A DNA stretch of 15,587 nucleotides from Pseudomonadota bacterium (GTDB taxonomy: Bacteria > Pseudomonadota > Alphaproteobacteria > Rhizobiales > Hyphomicrobiaceae): assembly GCA_023412745.1 (NCBI GenBank), contig JAEZBZ010000083.1, positions 1 through 15,587 of the forward strand. Direction: 5' to 3'. The position numbers and the translations under genes were made by a program. Under the pieces are notes generated by a model. The model was given only the letters and a program-made list of their open reading frames with translations, did no database searches and was not told where the DNA came from. Positions 7,002-15,517 of the stretch are shown here, one piece after another. The first letter of the stretch is position 1; the number at the start of each line of letters is the position of its first letter.

Positions 7002-8981
7002 TCAGCTCTTCAGCTCTGCCAGATCGCGATAGAGATCCAGCGCTTCCGGATTGGCCAGCGCCTCTTTGTTTTTGATCTCGCGGCCATGCACCAAGTCGCG
7101 CACCGCCAGCTCGGTGATCTTGCCGGACTTGGTCCGCGGTATGTCGGCAACCTGGATGATCTTCGCCGGCACATGACGCGGGCTGGCGCCGACACGGATT
7201 TGCCGCTTGATCTGATCCTTGAGCATGTCGGTCATCTCGTGGCCAGGCTTCAGCACCACGAACAGAACGACGCGCACGTCGCTGTCCCAGTTCTGGCCGA
7301 CGACGATCGCCTCCTGGATCTGAGCCAGCATCTCGACCTGGCGATAGATTTCCGCTGTGCCGATGCGCACGCCGCCCGGATTGAGCGTGGCGTCCGACCG
7401 GCCGTGGATGATCATGCCACCATGCGGCGTCCACTCGGCAAAGTCGCCGTGGTGCCAGATGTTCTCGAAGCGGGCGAAGTAGGCGCTGTGATACTTCTTC
7501 CCGTCGGGGTCGTTCCAGAACCCGACCGGCATCGAGGGAAACGGCCGCGTGCAGACCAGTTCGCCCTTGCCGGATGAGGCGGAGTGGCCCTCATCGTCGA
7601 ACACATCGACCGCCATACCCAACCCGGGCGCCTGGATCTCGCCGCGCCAGACCGGCTCAGTCGGTGCCCCCAGCACGAAACAGCCGACGATATCGGTGCC
7701 GCCGGAGATGGACGCCAGATGCACGTCCGCCTTGATGCCCTGATAGACGTAGTCGAAGCCTTCCGGCGCCAGCGGCGAGCCGGTCGACAGTACCGCCCTC
7801 AGCGCCGACAGGTCATGCGTCTTGCCGGGCTCCAATCCCGCCTTCTTCAGGGCATCGATATACTTCGCCGAGGTGCCGAACAGCGTGCAACGCTCCGCGG
7901 CGGCGTAGTCCCACAGCACGTTGCCGGTGGGATGGAACGGCGAACCATCGTAGAGCAGCAGCGTCGCGCCCGACCCCAGCGCCGTGACCAGCCAGTTCCA
8001 CATCATCCAGCCCAGCGTCGTAAAGTAGAAGACGCGGTCGCCCGGCTTGATGTCGGAATGGAATTGATGCTCGGTGATATGCTTCAACAGCGTGCCGCCG
8101 GCCGAATGCACGATGCACTTCGGCACGCCGGTCGTACCTGATGAGAACAGGATATAGAGCGGATGCGCGAACGGCAGCCGCACGAAGTCGGCCTCAGTCT
8201 CGCTGCGCGCGGCAATGGCGCGATCCCAGGTCTCGGCGGCGAAGCCCTGGCTCTGAAGCGCTTGAACGACGGCGTCGGCCCTGCCGATATACGACACCAC
8301 AACGATCTTCTGCACCGACGGCAGGCGCGCGCGAATCTCGGCCAGCTTGTCTGTCAGATCGAGCGTCTTGCCGGCATAGAAATAACCATCGCAGGCGAAT
8401 AGCACCTTTGGCTCGATTTGGCCGAAGCGATCCAGCACGCCCTGGACGCCGAAATCCGGCGAGCATGACGACCAGACTGCGCCTTGGGCGGCGGCGCCGA
8501 GCACCGCTGCGATCGACTCCGGCAGGTTGGGCAGGATGGCCGCGACGCGATCGCCTGTTTGCACCCCTCCGTCACGCAGCATGGCCTGCACGCGCGCGAT
8601 CTGATGCTTGAGCTCAGCGCCGCTCATGCTGCGCGAAACTTTATCCTCGCCGCGGAACACCAGCGCCGGTCCGTCGCCGATCCCACTTACGACGTTCTCT
8701 GAGAAATTCAATTGCGCTTGTGGAAAGAATTGCGCGCCGGGCAGCTTGTCAGGCGACACCAGATACGGTGCCGCGCCTTTATCGCCAATCACCCCGCAGG
8801 TGTCCCATACGACGTTCCAGAAGCGGCCAGGATCTTCGATAGATGCAGCATGCAGCGCGCGATAATCGCCCAAATGGCGGTTCATTTGCGCAGAAGCTGC
8901 AGGCAGGAAACGCGCGAGATTGGTCGCGGCCTTGCGATCCTCGCTAGGTTGCCACAAGGGCTTGTCCGTTGAACTTCCCAT
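7002..8981 (-). CDS. acetoacetate-CoA ligase (acetoacetyl-CoA synthetase)
   Basis: A 659-residue member of the ANL adenylating-enzyme superfamily that activates acetoacetate with ATP and CoA. The phosphate-binding motif FSSGTTGVPKCIVHS lies at about 279-293. It is followed by TTLGWMMWNW and a GATLLLYDGSP segment, the pattern that separates acetoacetate-CoA ligases from acetyl-CoA synthetases. GRSDATLNPGGVRIGTAEIYR-type sequence marks the hinge to the C-terminal domain, and K621 in RTKSGKITE is the catalytic lysine. Length matches the family (about 650). The frame is open up to 9143, but those extra 54 residues do not resemble the family and the ATG at 8981 is preceded by GAGGA about 11 bases away. 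The product, acetoacetyl-CoA, links ketone-body use to central metabolism and polyhydroxybutyrate, which fits the phasin in this window. Confidence 0.94.
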   Translation of the reverse strand: MGSSTDKPLWQPSEDRKAATNLARFLPAASAQMNRHLGDYRALHAASIEDPGRFWNVVWDTCGVIGDKGAAPYLVSPDKLPGAQFFPQAQLNFSENVVSGIGDGPALVFRGEDKVSRSMSGAELKHQIARVQAMLRDGGVQTGDRVAAILPNLPESIAAVLGAAAQGAVWSSCSPDFGVQGVLDRFGQIEPKVLFACDGYFYAGKTLDLTDKLAEIRARLPSVQKIVVVSYIGRADAVVQALQSQGFAAETWDRAIAARSETEADFVRLPFAHPLYILFSSGTTGVPKCIVHSAGGTLLKHITEHQFHSDIKPGDRVFYFTTLGWMMWNWLVTALGSGATLLLYDGSPFHPTGNVLWDYAAAERCTLFGTSAKYIDALKKAGLEPGKTHDLSALRAVLSTGSPLAPEGFDYVYQGIKADVHLASISGGTDIVGCFVLGAPTEPVWRGEIQAPGLGMAVDVFDDEGHSASSGKGELVCTRPFPSMPVGFWNDPDGKKYHSAYFARFENIWHHGDFAEWTPHGGMIIHGRSDATLNPGGVRIGTAEIYRQVEMLAQIQEAIVVGQNWDSDVRVVLFVVLKPGHEMTDMLKDQIKRQIRVGASPRHVPAKIIQVADIPRTKSGKITELAVRDLVHGREIKNKEALANPEALDLYRDLAELKS

Positions 8982-9055
8982 CGCGCTCTTCACATCCTCG
9001 CTCGTTTGCCAGCCAGGGTATATGAACGTTCCGTCACACACGAGATCGATTCGCA

Positions 9056-9091
9056 CCTGTGCGGTGCGCCACAGGCAAGCCTTCTCTTGCC
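9056..9091. promoter_or_regulatory. two overlapping inverted repeats in the acetoacetate-CoA ligase/AsmA intergenic region
   Basis: CCTGTG (9056-9061) pairs with CACAGG (9070-9075), and GGCAAG (9074-9079) pairs with CTTGCC (9086-9091). Both stems are perfect 6-base arms with loops of 8 and 6, and they share the bases at 9074-9075, so the full hairpins cannot form together. They could be operators for a dimeric regulator, or competing RNA structures in the leader of the ligase transcript on the minus strand. Confidence 0.35.
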
Positions 9092-9115
9092 TACGAGATA
9101 GCCCGTGAGTAATAA
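9087..9115 (+). promoter_or_regulatory. possible sigma-70 promoter of the AsmA-family gene
   Basis: TTGCCT at 9087-9092 and TAATAA at 9110-9115 are exactly 17 bases apart; each matches 4 of 6 consensus positions. The start would fall near 9122, ahead of both candidate start codons of the AsmA-family gene. The -35 overlaps the 3' arm of the second inverted repeat, so a protein bound there would block it. Confidence 0.33.
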
Positions 9116-9214
9116 AGCGTCCGGACTGATGACGAAAGGACACGCGTGCGCACGCCCAAATCGAACGTCCGCTTCAGCCTGAACGGATCACGTTGCGCGA
9201 ACGGGAGTCCACAG

Positions 9215-10963
9215 ATGCAGCACATCAGGCTTGGGCGGCTATTGGCGGTATGTTTCGCCATGGCTTGCCTGGTCGTGCTCGGCATCGGTAGCGCGCTGCT
9301 GGTTCGCGTGGACAGCGGGCCGATCACGTTCGGCCAGGCGACAGTGCGTGCCGCCTCTACCGCCAGCCATGAAATCACGACGCCAATCGCACTGGGCGAC
9401 AGCGGCGCTATCCGGATCCTGAACGGAACGGTCCAACTGGCTTCCGGCTCCGCGCTGCGTCCCGCCGCCGATGCCGTCGATGCGCCACCGCAAGACGGCT
9501 CGGCATCCCTCATCATCGAGCGCGGCGTCTTCGATATTTCTGGCGGTGCACCGGTCGACGACTTGCGCACTGCGGAGGAGTTGTCGCCGTTCGAGTTAAC
9601 GCTGCGCGCCGTCAACTTCGAGCGCGTCGCGATTCGCGGTGGCACCGTGCGCGTGCACTTGCCCAGCGGACATGCTGAGACCTTGACCAACGTCGTGGCC
9701 GAGGTCACGGTGAGGCGCAAGTCCAGTCTCAGCATCCGTGGCACGGGCACATTGCGCGGGCAGGAGATTTCCTTCGACATCGCGGGGCCGAGCTTGCTGG
9801 ACCGGCGACCGAAGGCCAATCGCGCACTCAAGGTGTCCGTCAAATCGCCATTGCTCGACATCGCCTTCGACGGGCGCCTCGGCGCGACCGATACGATGCG
9901 CCTGCAGGGGCAGGCGGAAATCTCAACCAGCAATCTGCGCCAGATGGCGCGGTGGCTCGGGGCCGGCTGGCCGGCGGGGCCAGGACTTCGCGATATGCGC
10001 TTGCGGGGTGACGTCGACTGGCAAGCCCCGGCCCTGGCGTTCGACAAGGCCGCATTTCAGATAGACGGCAACGAAGCGTCCGGCACTCTCGCTATGGCGT
10101 TCAACGGTCCGCGGCCAAGTCTCAGCGGCACGCTCGCGTTTCAGACGCTTAATATGTCGGCCTACCTGGAGCCGGAATTGAAGGCTCAGATCGCATCGTT
10201 CCTGCCGTGGTTTGGCGACAAGGACGGCGAGATTCCGGTTCCTCTCGGTCGGCAACTCGACGTCGACATCCGCCTCTCGGCAAGCCGTGTTATGTTTCAG
10301 GGGCTGGAAACCGGCAGGTTCGCGGCAGCGGTGTCGCTGAAGGAAGGCCGGCTGCTTGCGGACATCGCCGAAATCAATGTCGATGGCGGACGCGGCAGCG
10401 GTCAGCTCACAGCCGACCTCGCCGATCGCGACTCGCGGCTGTCGATCCGCGGCAGGATCGAAGGCATCGAAGCCGAACGTGCCAGCACGCTTTTGCTCGG
10501 CCACAGCATCGTCACCGGACTGTCGACGATAACCGCCGACCTTTCTGCCGGTGGCAACACGGTCTCGGAACTGCTGCGCGGTTTACGCGGCAAGGCGACG
10601 CTGAGCCTGCGCGAAGGCGGCCGCATTGGTATTGATGTCAAATCGCTGATGGGCGCCGCCCAAAAGAGCAAAGTCGAGGGTTGGGAACTCGCAACCAGTG
10701 GACAGACCTCGATCGATGGGCTTGAAGCGAAGTTGCGCGTCGACAGAGGCGTCATTGCCAGCGAGCACGTTGAAGCCACGCTCGGCGACAGCCTTCTGAA
10801 GGCGGTAGGCACGATCAGCTTGGCCTCGCGCCAGCTCGATCTCAGGTTACTGCTTGCTGCCGCGCCCACTGCAGCACCGGCAGGAGCGCAGACCGCAACC
10901 CCTCAAGACATCCTGGTGTTCCAGGGGCCGTTGTCCGCGCCGAGCATCCAGATCGAACGGTAG
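9215..10963 (+). CDS. AsmA family protein, membrane-anchored, mostly periplasmic
   Basis: The protein (582 residues) starts with a single uncleaved-type membrane helix (LLAVCFAMACLVVLGIGSALLV, about 8-29) and continues as a long beta-rich periplasmic part. The C-terminal region has the AsmA pattern: an SAGGNTVSELLRGLRGKATLSL stretch of weak repeats, then a GIDVKSLMG segment, then VEATLGDSLLKAVGTISLASRQLDLRL. AsmA proteins belong to the repeating beta-groove family proposed to move lipids toward the outer membrane or shape its composition. An upstream GTG at 9146 has a good AAGGA site and would add 23 residues of unhydrophobic sequence. I prefer the ATG at 9215, which has GGGAG 8 bases before it and puts the helix at the N-terminus. 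It is divergent from the acetoacetate-CoA ligase gene. Confidence 0.82.
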   Translation: MQHIRLGRLLAVCFAMACLVVLGIGSALLVRVDSGPITFGQATVRAASTASHEITTPIALGDSGAIRILNGTVQLASGSALRPAADAVDAPPQDGSASLIIERGVFDISGGAPVDDLRTAEELSPFELTLRAVNFERVAIRGGTVRVHLPSGHAETLTNVVAEVTVRRKSSLSIRGTGTLRGQEISFDIAGPSLLDRRPKANRALKVSVKSPLLDIAFDGRLGATDTMRLQGQAEISTSNLRQMARWLGAGWPAGPGLRDMRLRGDVDWQAPALAFDKAAFQIDGNEASGTLAMAFNGPRPSLSGTLAFQTLNMSAYLEPELKAQIASFLPWFGDKDGEIPVPLGRQLDVDIRLSASRVMFQGLETGRFAAAVSLKEGRLLADIAEINVDGGRGSGQLTADLADRDSRLSIRGRIEGIEAERASTLLLGHSIVTGLSTITADLSAGGNTVSELLRGLRGKATLSLREGGRIGIDVKSLMGAAQKSKVEGWELATSGQTSIDGLEAKLRVDRGVIASEHVEATLGDSLLKAVGTISLASRQLDLRLLLAAAPTAAPAGAQTATPQDILVFQGPLSAPSIQIER

Positions 10964-11111
10964 TCACACCTTCATCCGGACCCACCGGCATCGGCAAGGC
11001 CTCCGATCCGCGCCGAGACCGGGGTTTTGGCATCGCGCCCGAGTTGCGCGCGCCAGCGCCAGGACCGACGCATCGGCCCCAGCGCCAGCGGAATTGCCCG
11101 AGCACCGACGA

Positions 11112-11774
11112 CTACATACGCCGCCGCGGACCGGTATCGATGTGGAACAGACCGCCGCCGTAGTGCTTCAGACCGCCGACCGCACCACGCAGATACGCCA
11201 TGACGCCCCTGACATTGCCCCGCACGCGGAAATCGGCTGCGCTGCCGGTGAGATGATAAGAGCGGCGCGCGCCACCGACGCGACGATTGTGGCGGGCGCT
11301 CCGACACGTCGAGTTGACGGTGACCGCACCGAAGTTCGCTGCGACATGCGCGATGACAGCCCGCAGGCTCGCTGCGAGGCACCCTGAATTGGCAACCCAG
11401 CGAATGCTGCCGCCACCAGAGAGGCTCTTCGTCGGCATTTCGGCCTTCGGCTCCGGCGCCAGGGCGACGCGATGAAGCAAGCCGCTCCGCTTCTTCTGTG
11501 CACTTTTCTGCTTCTTCGCGCGCGGGCGATGGCTGGGCGGAAGCGCGGCACCAAGCTTGCGGGGCGCGCTCAAGGTGGCCTGCGATTGCGGCGCGACGAA
11601 GCTCAGGCTGTTGTCACCATTCCACACCGCGCTGGGTTGAGCGTGGCCGTCCGACGGCATGGCAACCAAAGCGAGAAGCGCGGAGGCGCAAGCAACGATA
11701 ATAAACTTGCGGATGTCCGCATGGCTCCGAGCGAAGCGCGACACGCACGCGCGCGTTGATGACATGATTGTCAT
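11112..11774 (-). CDS. exported M15-type (YcbK/DUF882-like) peptidase-family protein
   Basis: This 220-residue protein has a signal-like N-terminus: a basic region, the hydrophobic stretch FIIVACASALLALVAM (about 24-39), then a likely cleavage site after GHA. A low-complexity basic linker (about 80-98, rich in Lys, Arg and Pro) precedes the C-terminal domain (about 118-220). The domain shows the zinc-site pattern of the M15 D-Ala-D-Ala carboxypeptidase-like group: H174 and D181 in SYHLTGSAAD, and H211 in LFHIDTG. Cys132 and Cys157 could pair. The likely substrate is peptidoglycan, inferred from family. The ATG at 11774 is preceded by a G run in GGGGGTTACCT; a second ATG lies three codons later. 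The frame extends upstream to 11879 but that part is not signal-like. Confidence 0.8.
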   Translation of the reverse strand: MTIMSSTRACVSRFARSHADIRKFIIVACASALLALVAMPSDGHAQPSAVWNGDNSLSFVAPQSQATLSAPRKLGAALPPSHRPRAKKQKSAQKKRSGLLHRVALAPEPKAEMPTKSLSGGGSIRWVANSGCLAASLRAVIAHVAANFGAVTVNSTCRSARHNRRVGGARRSYHLTGSAADFRVRGNVRGVMAYLRGAVGGLKHYGGGLFHIDTGPRRRM

Positions 11775-12175
11775 AGGTAACCCCCATGTAATGCCCGTCA
11801 CAAATCTGAACGATCGACAGGCCACGGCCTTGAGATGCTGGCCGTCTTGCTTTCCCCGCAAAGCGAGCCCTAACCACAAAAGAGCATGATTGCTCCGTGT
11901 TTTATGGGCAATGGTTAACGTGAAAAGTTATGGTTGAGGAATTACTTCGAACCGGCGTGATTTTACTTCACGGTGACAGTATTGATGCACGCCCGGCGCG
12001 GATCGGCCCGCGTGCGCGAGGCGATGCCACAGAGGAAACCGAAACCGTCCTGGCCCGGCCTGTCGGAAGCTCCGACGCCCTCTCGAGTGGTCATCCGCTT
12101 AGAGATTGGTTGTGTCAGCAATTTGACGACAGTCGCCCGACCCCGACGACTAACGACGCGTCGCGAATCGTCCGC
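11775..12175. other. 401-base gap without a recognised gene
   Basis: This lies between two minus-strand genes. The part at about 11880-11960 is clearly more AT-rich than its surroundings and includes a small inverted repeat (GAGCA-TGAT-TGCTC, 11882-11895); it probably carries the promoter of the M15-type gene. The rest is GC-rich. A perfect inverted repeat GTCGGA-AGC-TCCGAC lies at 12062-12076. Open frames crossing the gap on the plus strand show no protein-like composition and run antisense into the neighbouring gene. I see no tRNA or repeat array here. Confidence 0.6.
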
Positions 12176-12559
12176 TCAAGGCGTAGCGACATGCGGCGAC
12201 AGGAAGTTCCACATGGTGGCGAAGATCAACAAGGTGGCGGCAAGCAGCACCGATTTCAAAGCGAAATCCAGGCAGGCATCCCGGCGCGCGGAGCTGATAA
12301 TGGATTGCGCGACGGCATCGCCCGGCCGCTCCGCCGGGTCCAACAGCAACCAGAGCTCTGTCCGCTTATAGGGCGTGACCGGCGCCCTCCAGGCCATCAG
12401 CATCAATACAAAGCACAAGATCAGGAACGAATAGCCCCCGGCCCGTAGCGCCACGGCCAGATCACCGGCCAAGGCGATCATGAGCGTCCCGATGCCCAAC
12501 ATCGCGAATCCGCAACCGCGGGCAATGCAGGTAAACGCCAACTGCTCGACTTTGCTCAT
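12176..12559 (-). CDS. small inner-membrane protein of unknown function
   Basis: I do not recognise this 127-residue protein. It has three hydrophobic stretches: about 12-32 (ARGCGFAMLGIGTLMIALAG), about 38-54 (GYSFLILCFVLMLMAW) and about 103-120 (VLLAATLLIFATMWNFL). Between the second and third is a soluble loop with TPYKRTELWLLLDPAERPGDA that looks conserved in composition. The ATG at 12559 has a strong GGAGG 7 bases upstream, which supports it as real and rules out the longer open frame reaching 12706. It is 171 bases from the gene upstream, on the same strand, so it may have its own promoter. The gap 12560-12730 otherwise shows nothing recognisable. Confidence 0.75.
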   Translation of the reverse strand: MSKVEQLAFTCIARGCGFAMLGIGTLMIALAGDLAVALRAGGYSFLILCFVLMLMAWRAPVTPYKRTELWLLLDPAERPGDAVAQSIISSARRDACLDFALKSVLLAATLLIFATMWNFLSPHVATP

Positions 12560-12730
12560 CGCCACCCCTCCGGCCTCCGTCGTTTCACTTGGACGGTTCG
12601 CGCTGCTTTGGATCGGCAATTGAGCAAATCTGGAGAGGGATTGGCGCGGGCACAAGGGGACACAATGGAGCAGCTTGCCCGGCCTACGGCAGGGACACCG
12701 CAACACAAGCCGTTTCAGAAACTCAGCCGT

Positions 12731-13078
12731 CTAGCCGCTTGCCATGGCGCGAAACGATGGCAGCGCAAGAACTATCGTGCAGCCAAGCCAAATGCCGAGC
12801 GAAACGGCAGTGGTGTCCTGCCGCCCGGTCAAGCGCTCGTAGATGGCCGCCGGCACACCCGCGATCAACAGCGTCATCAATGAGATGAAGGTCGAGGTCA
12901 GATAGAAGCTGACCAATGGTGTTGCCAGGAACGTTCCCGCGATGAACGGCCTCAACAGAATGAAGATGGGATCGAAATACGGCGAAAAGTGCATGCCGTT
13001 GACCAGCGACACGGCTGCCGTAGCGACCAGCAGCACGTCCCGGCGCAGCATGTCATCTCTGTTGCCAGCCTCGGCCAT
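12731..13078 (-). CDS. small inner-membrane protein of unknown function
   Basis: A 115-residue hydrophobic protein with a short charged N-terminus (MAEAGNRDDMLRRD) and three or four membrane helices: about 15-30, 36-57 (FDPIFILLRPFIAGTFLATP), 60-80 (FYLTSTFISLMTLLIAGVPA) and 92-110 (SLGIWLGCTIVLALP). I do not recognise a family. The ATG at 13078 has AGGAG 6 bases upstream and sits one base after the stop codon of the YggT-like gene, so the two are almost certainly translated from one transcript. That coupling suggests they act in the same membrane process, but nothing in the sequence names it. Confidence 0.77.
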   Translation of the reverse strand: MAEAGNRDDMLRRDVLLVATAAVSLVNGMHFSPYFDPIFILLRPFIAGTFLATPLVSFYLTSTFISLMTLLIAGVPAAIYERLTGRQDTTAVSLGIWLGCTIVLALPSFRAMASG

Positions 13079-13079
13079 C

Positions 13080-13391
13080 TCAAGCTCCTGTCGTGGGCGA
13101 CATACCCGCGGCAACGCAGGTGAGGAACCAGAACATGCGCGCTGCCATCAGCCAAGCGATAGCAAACACCATCACCAGCCCGTTCGGGACCACCGCCGGC
13201 GTGATCATCCGCACCGCCTTCAGCACGGGATCAGTGACGGACGAGAACACCTTCAAAATGACCGCGTCCGGACGCTTGCGGAAGAACAGCGACAGCACAT
13301 AGCGCCCGATCAGCGTGTAGATGAGCGCCGCGAAAATCAGGTTCGGTATGTGGAAATACCAATAGGTCAGGAAGCTGTCGGATACTGCCAT
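13080..13391 (-). CDS. YggT-like small membrane protein
   Basis: A 103-residue protein with two clear membrane helices (about 12-30, HIPNLIFAALIYTLIGRYV, and about 70-95, GLVMVFAIAWLMAARMFWFL) joined by a loop containing FSSVTDPVLKAVRMITPAVVP. The phrase TDPVLK..R.I.P is the signature of the YggT family, two- to four-helix proteins of uncertain role sometimes linked to osmotic stress or membrane-protein assembly. Only one YggT repeat is present rather than two. The ATG at 13391 has GGAAAG 4 bases upstream; the frame continues to 13556 but that would overlap the symporter end. It lies downstream of the symporter with a terminator-like hairpin between, and directly upstream of the coupled 115-residue membrane protein. 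Confidence 0.75.
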   Translation of the reverse strand: MAVSDSFLTYWYFHIPNLIFAALIYTLIGRYVLSLFFRKRPDAVILKVFSSVTDPVLKAVRMITPAVVPNGLVMVFAIAWLMAARMFWFLTCVAAGMSPTTGA

Positions 13392-13434
13392 CAGACTTTC
13401 CGGCTGCGGATCTGCGGGATTCTTTTGCAGAAAC

Positions 13435-13465
13435 AAAGAGCGGGGCGCAAGGCCCCGCCCTCTTT
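13435..13465 (-). terminator. Rho-independent-type terminator after the symporter gene
   Basis: AAAGAG-CGGGGC at 13435-13446 pairs with GCCCCG (13452-13457) and CTCTTT (13460-13465), with a 5-base loop and a 2-base bulge. On the minus strand the stem is followed by a T-rich stretch (TTTGTTTCT). It starts 23 bases after the symporter stop codon and lies before the YggT-like gene, so it likely ends or attenuates the symporter transcript. Confidence 0.7.
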
Positions 13466-13488
13466 CATCTGGTAATATTCGGCCCGCC

Positions 13489-15507
13489 TCAATGCGCCGG
13501 CAGGACCGCATCCTTGTCTCGGATGATGGTATCGCCACGCGGGCGCCGCGTTGCATCCACCATATCCTGCACTTCCTTGGACGGCGGCGCCGTCAGGAGC
13601 GACACGACCCAGATCGCGGCGAACCCGATCGGCAAGCCGAAGATGGCAGCCGAAATATTGCGTACGCCCCACCAGCTCGCGATGGTTTGTGCATGGCGAT
13701 CCAGGGCCACGTAAGCAGCGTCCTTTGCATCACCCGTTGCCGACATCCACGCGGCCTTCAACTCGGCATACTTGGCGGCGGCGGCAGGAGACGCATTCGA
13801 GAGCCATCCCCACATATCGTAGAAATGGACCGCGAAATAGCGCGTGCCGACGAGGTAGTATACGCAAACACCGAAGCCGAGGATCATACCGATGATCGCG
13901 CCTTGCGTATTGGCCCGCTTCCACCAGATGCCCATGACCAACGCCGGGAATATACCCGCTGCAGCCAGCGAGAACGCCCAAGCCACCATTGACAGGATGT
14001 CGGCAGGTTTCGTCGATGCAGTGTAAGCCGCGGCGACTGCAACAACCAACAACAGGATACGCGCAACGACAAGACGGCGCTTCGTCGGCGCGTTGCGGTC
14101 GATCATCTTATAGTAGATGTCATGTGACAGCGCGTTGGCGATAGCGAGCAGCAGACCGTCCGCAGTGGACAGCGCAGCAGCCAGGCCGCCAGCAGCAACC
14201 AGACCCGCGATCACATACGGCATACCCGCGATCTCCGGTGTGGAGAGCACGATCACGTCCGTATTGATGTTGAGATCCTGCAGCCGCAGCACGCCGGTGT
14301 TACCCGCGACCTTGCCGCATGCCGCAACGACGGCTTCCACTGCCGTGGCATCGGCCCCGCAGATCTTCACCAGCCCGAGCTTGCCGTATGTGTAGATCCA
14401 CGCCGGCAGGTTGGTCAGCTGGGTGCCGTTGTTGATCAGCGTGTACACTTCAAGCTTGGAGAACGCCGCATAGGCCGGCGCAGTGAAGTACAGCAGGAAG
14501 ATGAAGAACAGCGACCATGCCACCGAACTGCGCGCTTCACGCACCGACGGGGTGGTGAAGTAGCGCATCAGGATGTGTGGCAGCGAGGCAGTGCCCACCA
14601 TCAGGCAGAAGATCAGCGAGAAATAGTTCAGCGGATCGTATGTGGTGAAAGGCTTGACATGTGGCTTAGCAAAACTTCCGTCCGCTGCAGTTGCCGCTAG
14701 CTGCTTAGACGCCATGCTCTGCTCAAGCGAAGCGATATCCGCCAGCGCCTGTCCGTAGGTGAACTGCGGCAGTGGCTACCCGTATTTCTTGGCCGACAAA
14801 ATGACGACCGGCATCAGGTAGGCAACGATCAGCACGATGTACTGTGCCACCTGCGTCCAGGTCACCGCCTTCATACCACCCAGCATCGAGCACAGCAGGA
14901 TACCGAGCAGGCCGACATAAACCGCAACCGTGAAGTCGATATCGAGGAAGCGGGAGGCGATGATACCGGTCGCGAAAATCTGTGCCGTCACGTACGTGAA
15001 CGAGCAGCAGACCAGAACGATAACAGCAAGAAAACGCGTGAAGTTTCCGCCGTAGCGTTCAGAGAAGAAGTCCGGCACGGTGAAGGCGCCGAATTTGCGA
15101 AGAAACGGCGCGATGAGAATGGCTACGAGCACAAAACCGCCCGTCCATCCGAGCACGAACGACAGGCCATCGTAGCCGAGCAGAAACAGGGTGCCTGCCA
15201 TACCGACGAACGACGCACCCGACATCCAGTCGGCGCCGGTCGCCATGCCGTTATAAAGCGAAGGAACGCGACGTCCGGCAACGTAGTATTCGCCGACTTC
15301 AGCCGTTCGCGACAGAATGCCGATAACGGCGTAAACACCAAGCGTCAGAAACACAAAGCCGTAGCCGATCCAGCGGTTCGGCACGCCCATTTGTTCCAGA
15401 ACAGCCAACACTACCACGAATGCGAAAAAGCCGCCTGTATAAATACCGTAAATCTTTCCGAGATTGGAGATGAAATCCCCTTTCGCGGCCTGGGTTTGTT
15501 GAGCCAT
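13489..15507 (-). pseudogene. sodium:solute symporter (VC_2705-like, acetate permease related), interrupted by an in-frame TAG
   Basis: The full frame encodes 672 positions of a sodium:solute symporter: many membrane helices, YYVAGRRVPSLYNGMATGADWMSGASFVG near the N-terminus, GGMKAVTWTQVAQY, and later GLVAAGGLAAALSTADGLLLAIANALSHD, all hallmarks of this family. Codon 244 (14776-14778) is TAG. The same frame continues for 20 codons and then through the rest of the protein without another stop, so a single base change explains the break. It falls in an extramembrane loop after the sixth or so helix. Both halves are well preserved, so this is a recent mutation, a sequencing error or a suppressed codon. 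The ATG at 15507 has GAGGGA upstream and follows the DUF4212-type partner by 10 bases. The ATG at 14715 is an internal Met. Substrate is probably a small carboxylate such as acetate, by family only. Confidence 0.85.
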
Positions 15508-15517
15508 GACCGTTCCC

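Noticed and set aside
6494..8611. Series of plus-strand open frames opposite the aspartoacylase-family and acetoacetate-CoA ligase genes
   Set aside because: All are antisense to clear enzymes and consist of His/Arg/Gln-rich low-information sequence.
8982..9143. Longer N-terminus of acetoacetate-CoA ligase
   Set aside because: The extra 54 residues do not resemble the family, and they would remove the intergenic region needed for the divergent promoters.
11930..12448. Plus-strand open frame across the gap and into the small membrane protein gene
   Set aside because: No ribosome binding site, protein-unlike composition, and its 3' half is antisense to a gene with a strong ribosome binding site and membrane helices.
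13489..14715. Treating the second half of the symporter as a separate 408-residue gene starting at ATG 14715
   Set aside because: The preceding 20 codons back to the TAG are open in the same frame and continue the symporter sequence; the Met is internal and its ribosome binding site is poor.
14776..14778. TAG as a pyrrolysine codon
   Set aside because: Pyrrolysine is confined mainly to methylamine methyltransferases and specific lineages; nothing in this window hints at its machinery, and one nonsense change or a base error is far simpler.
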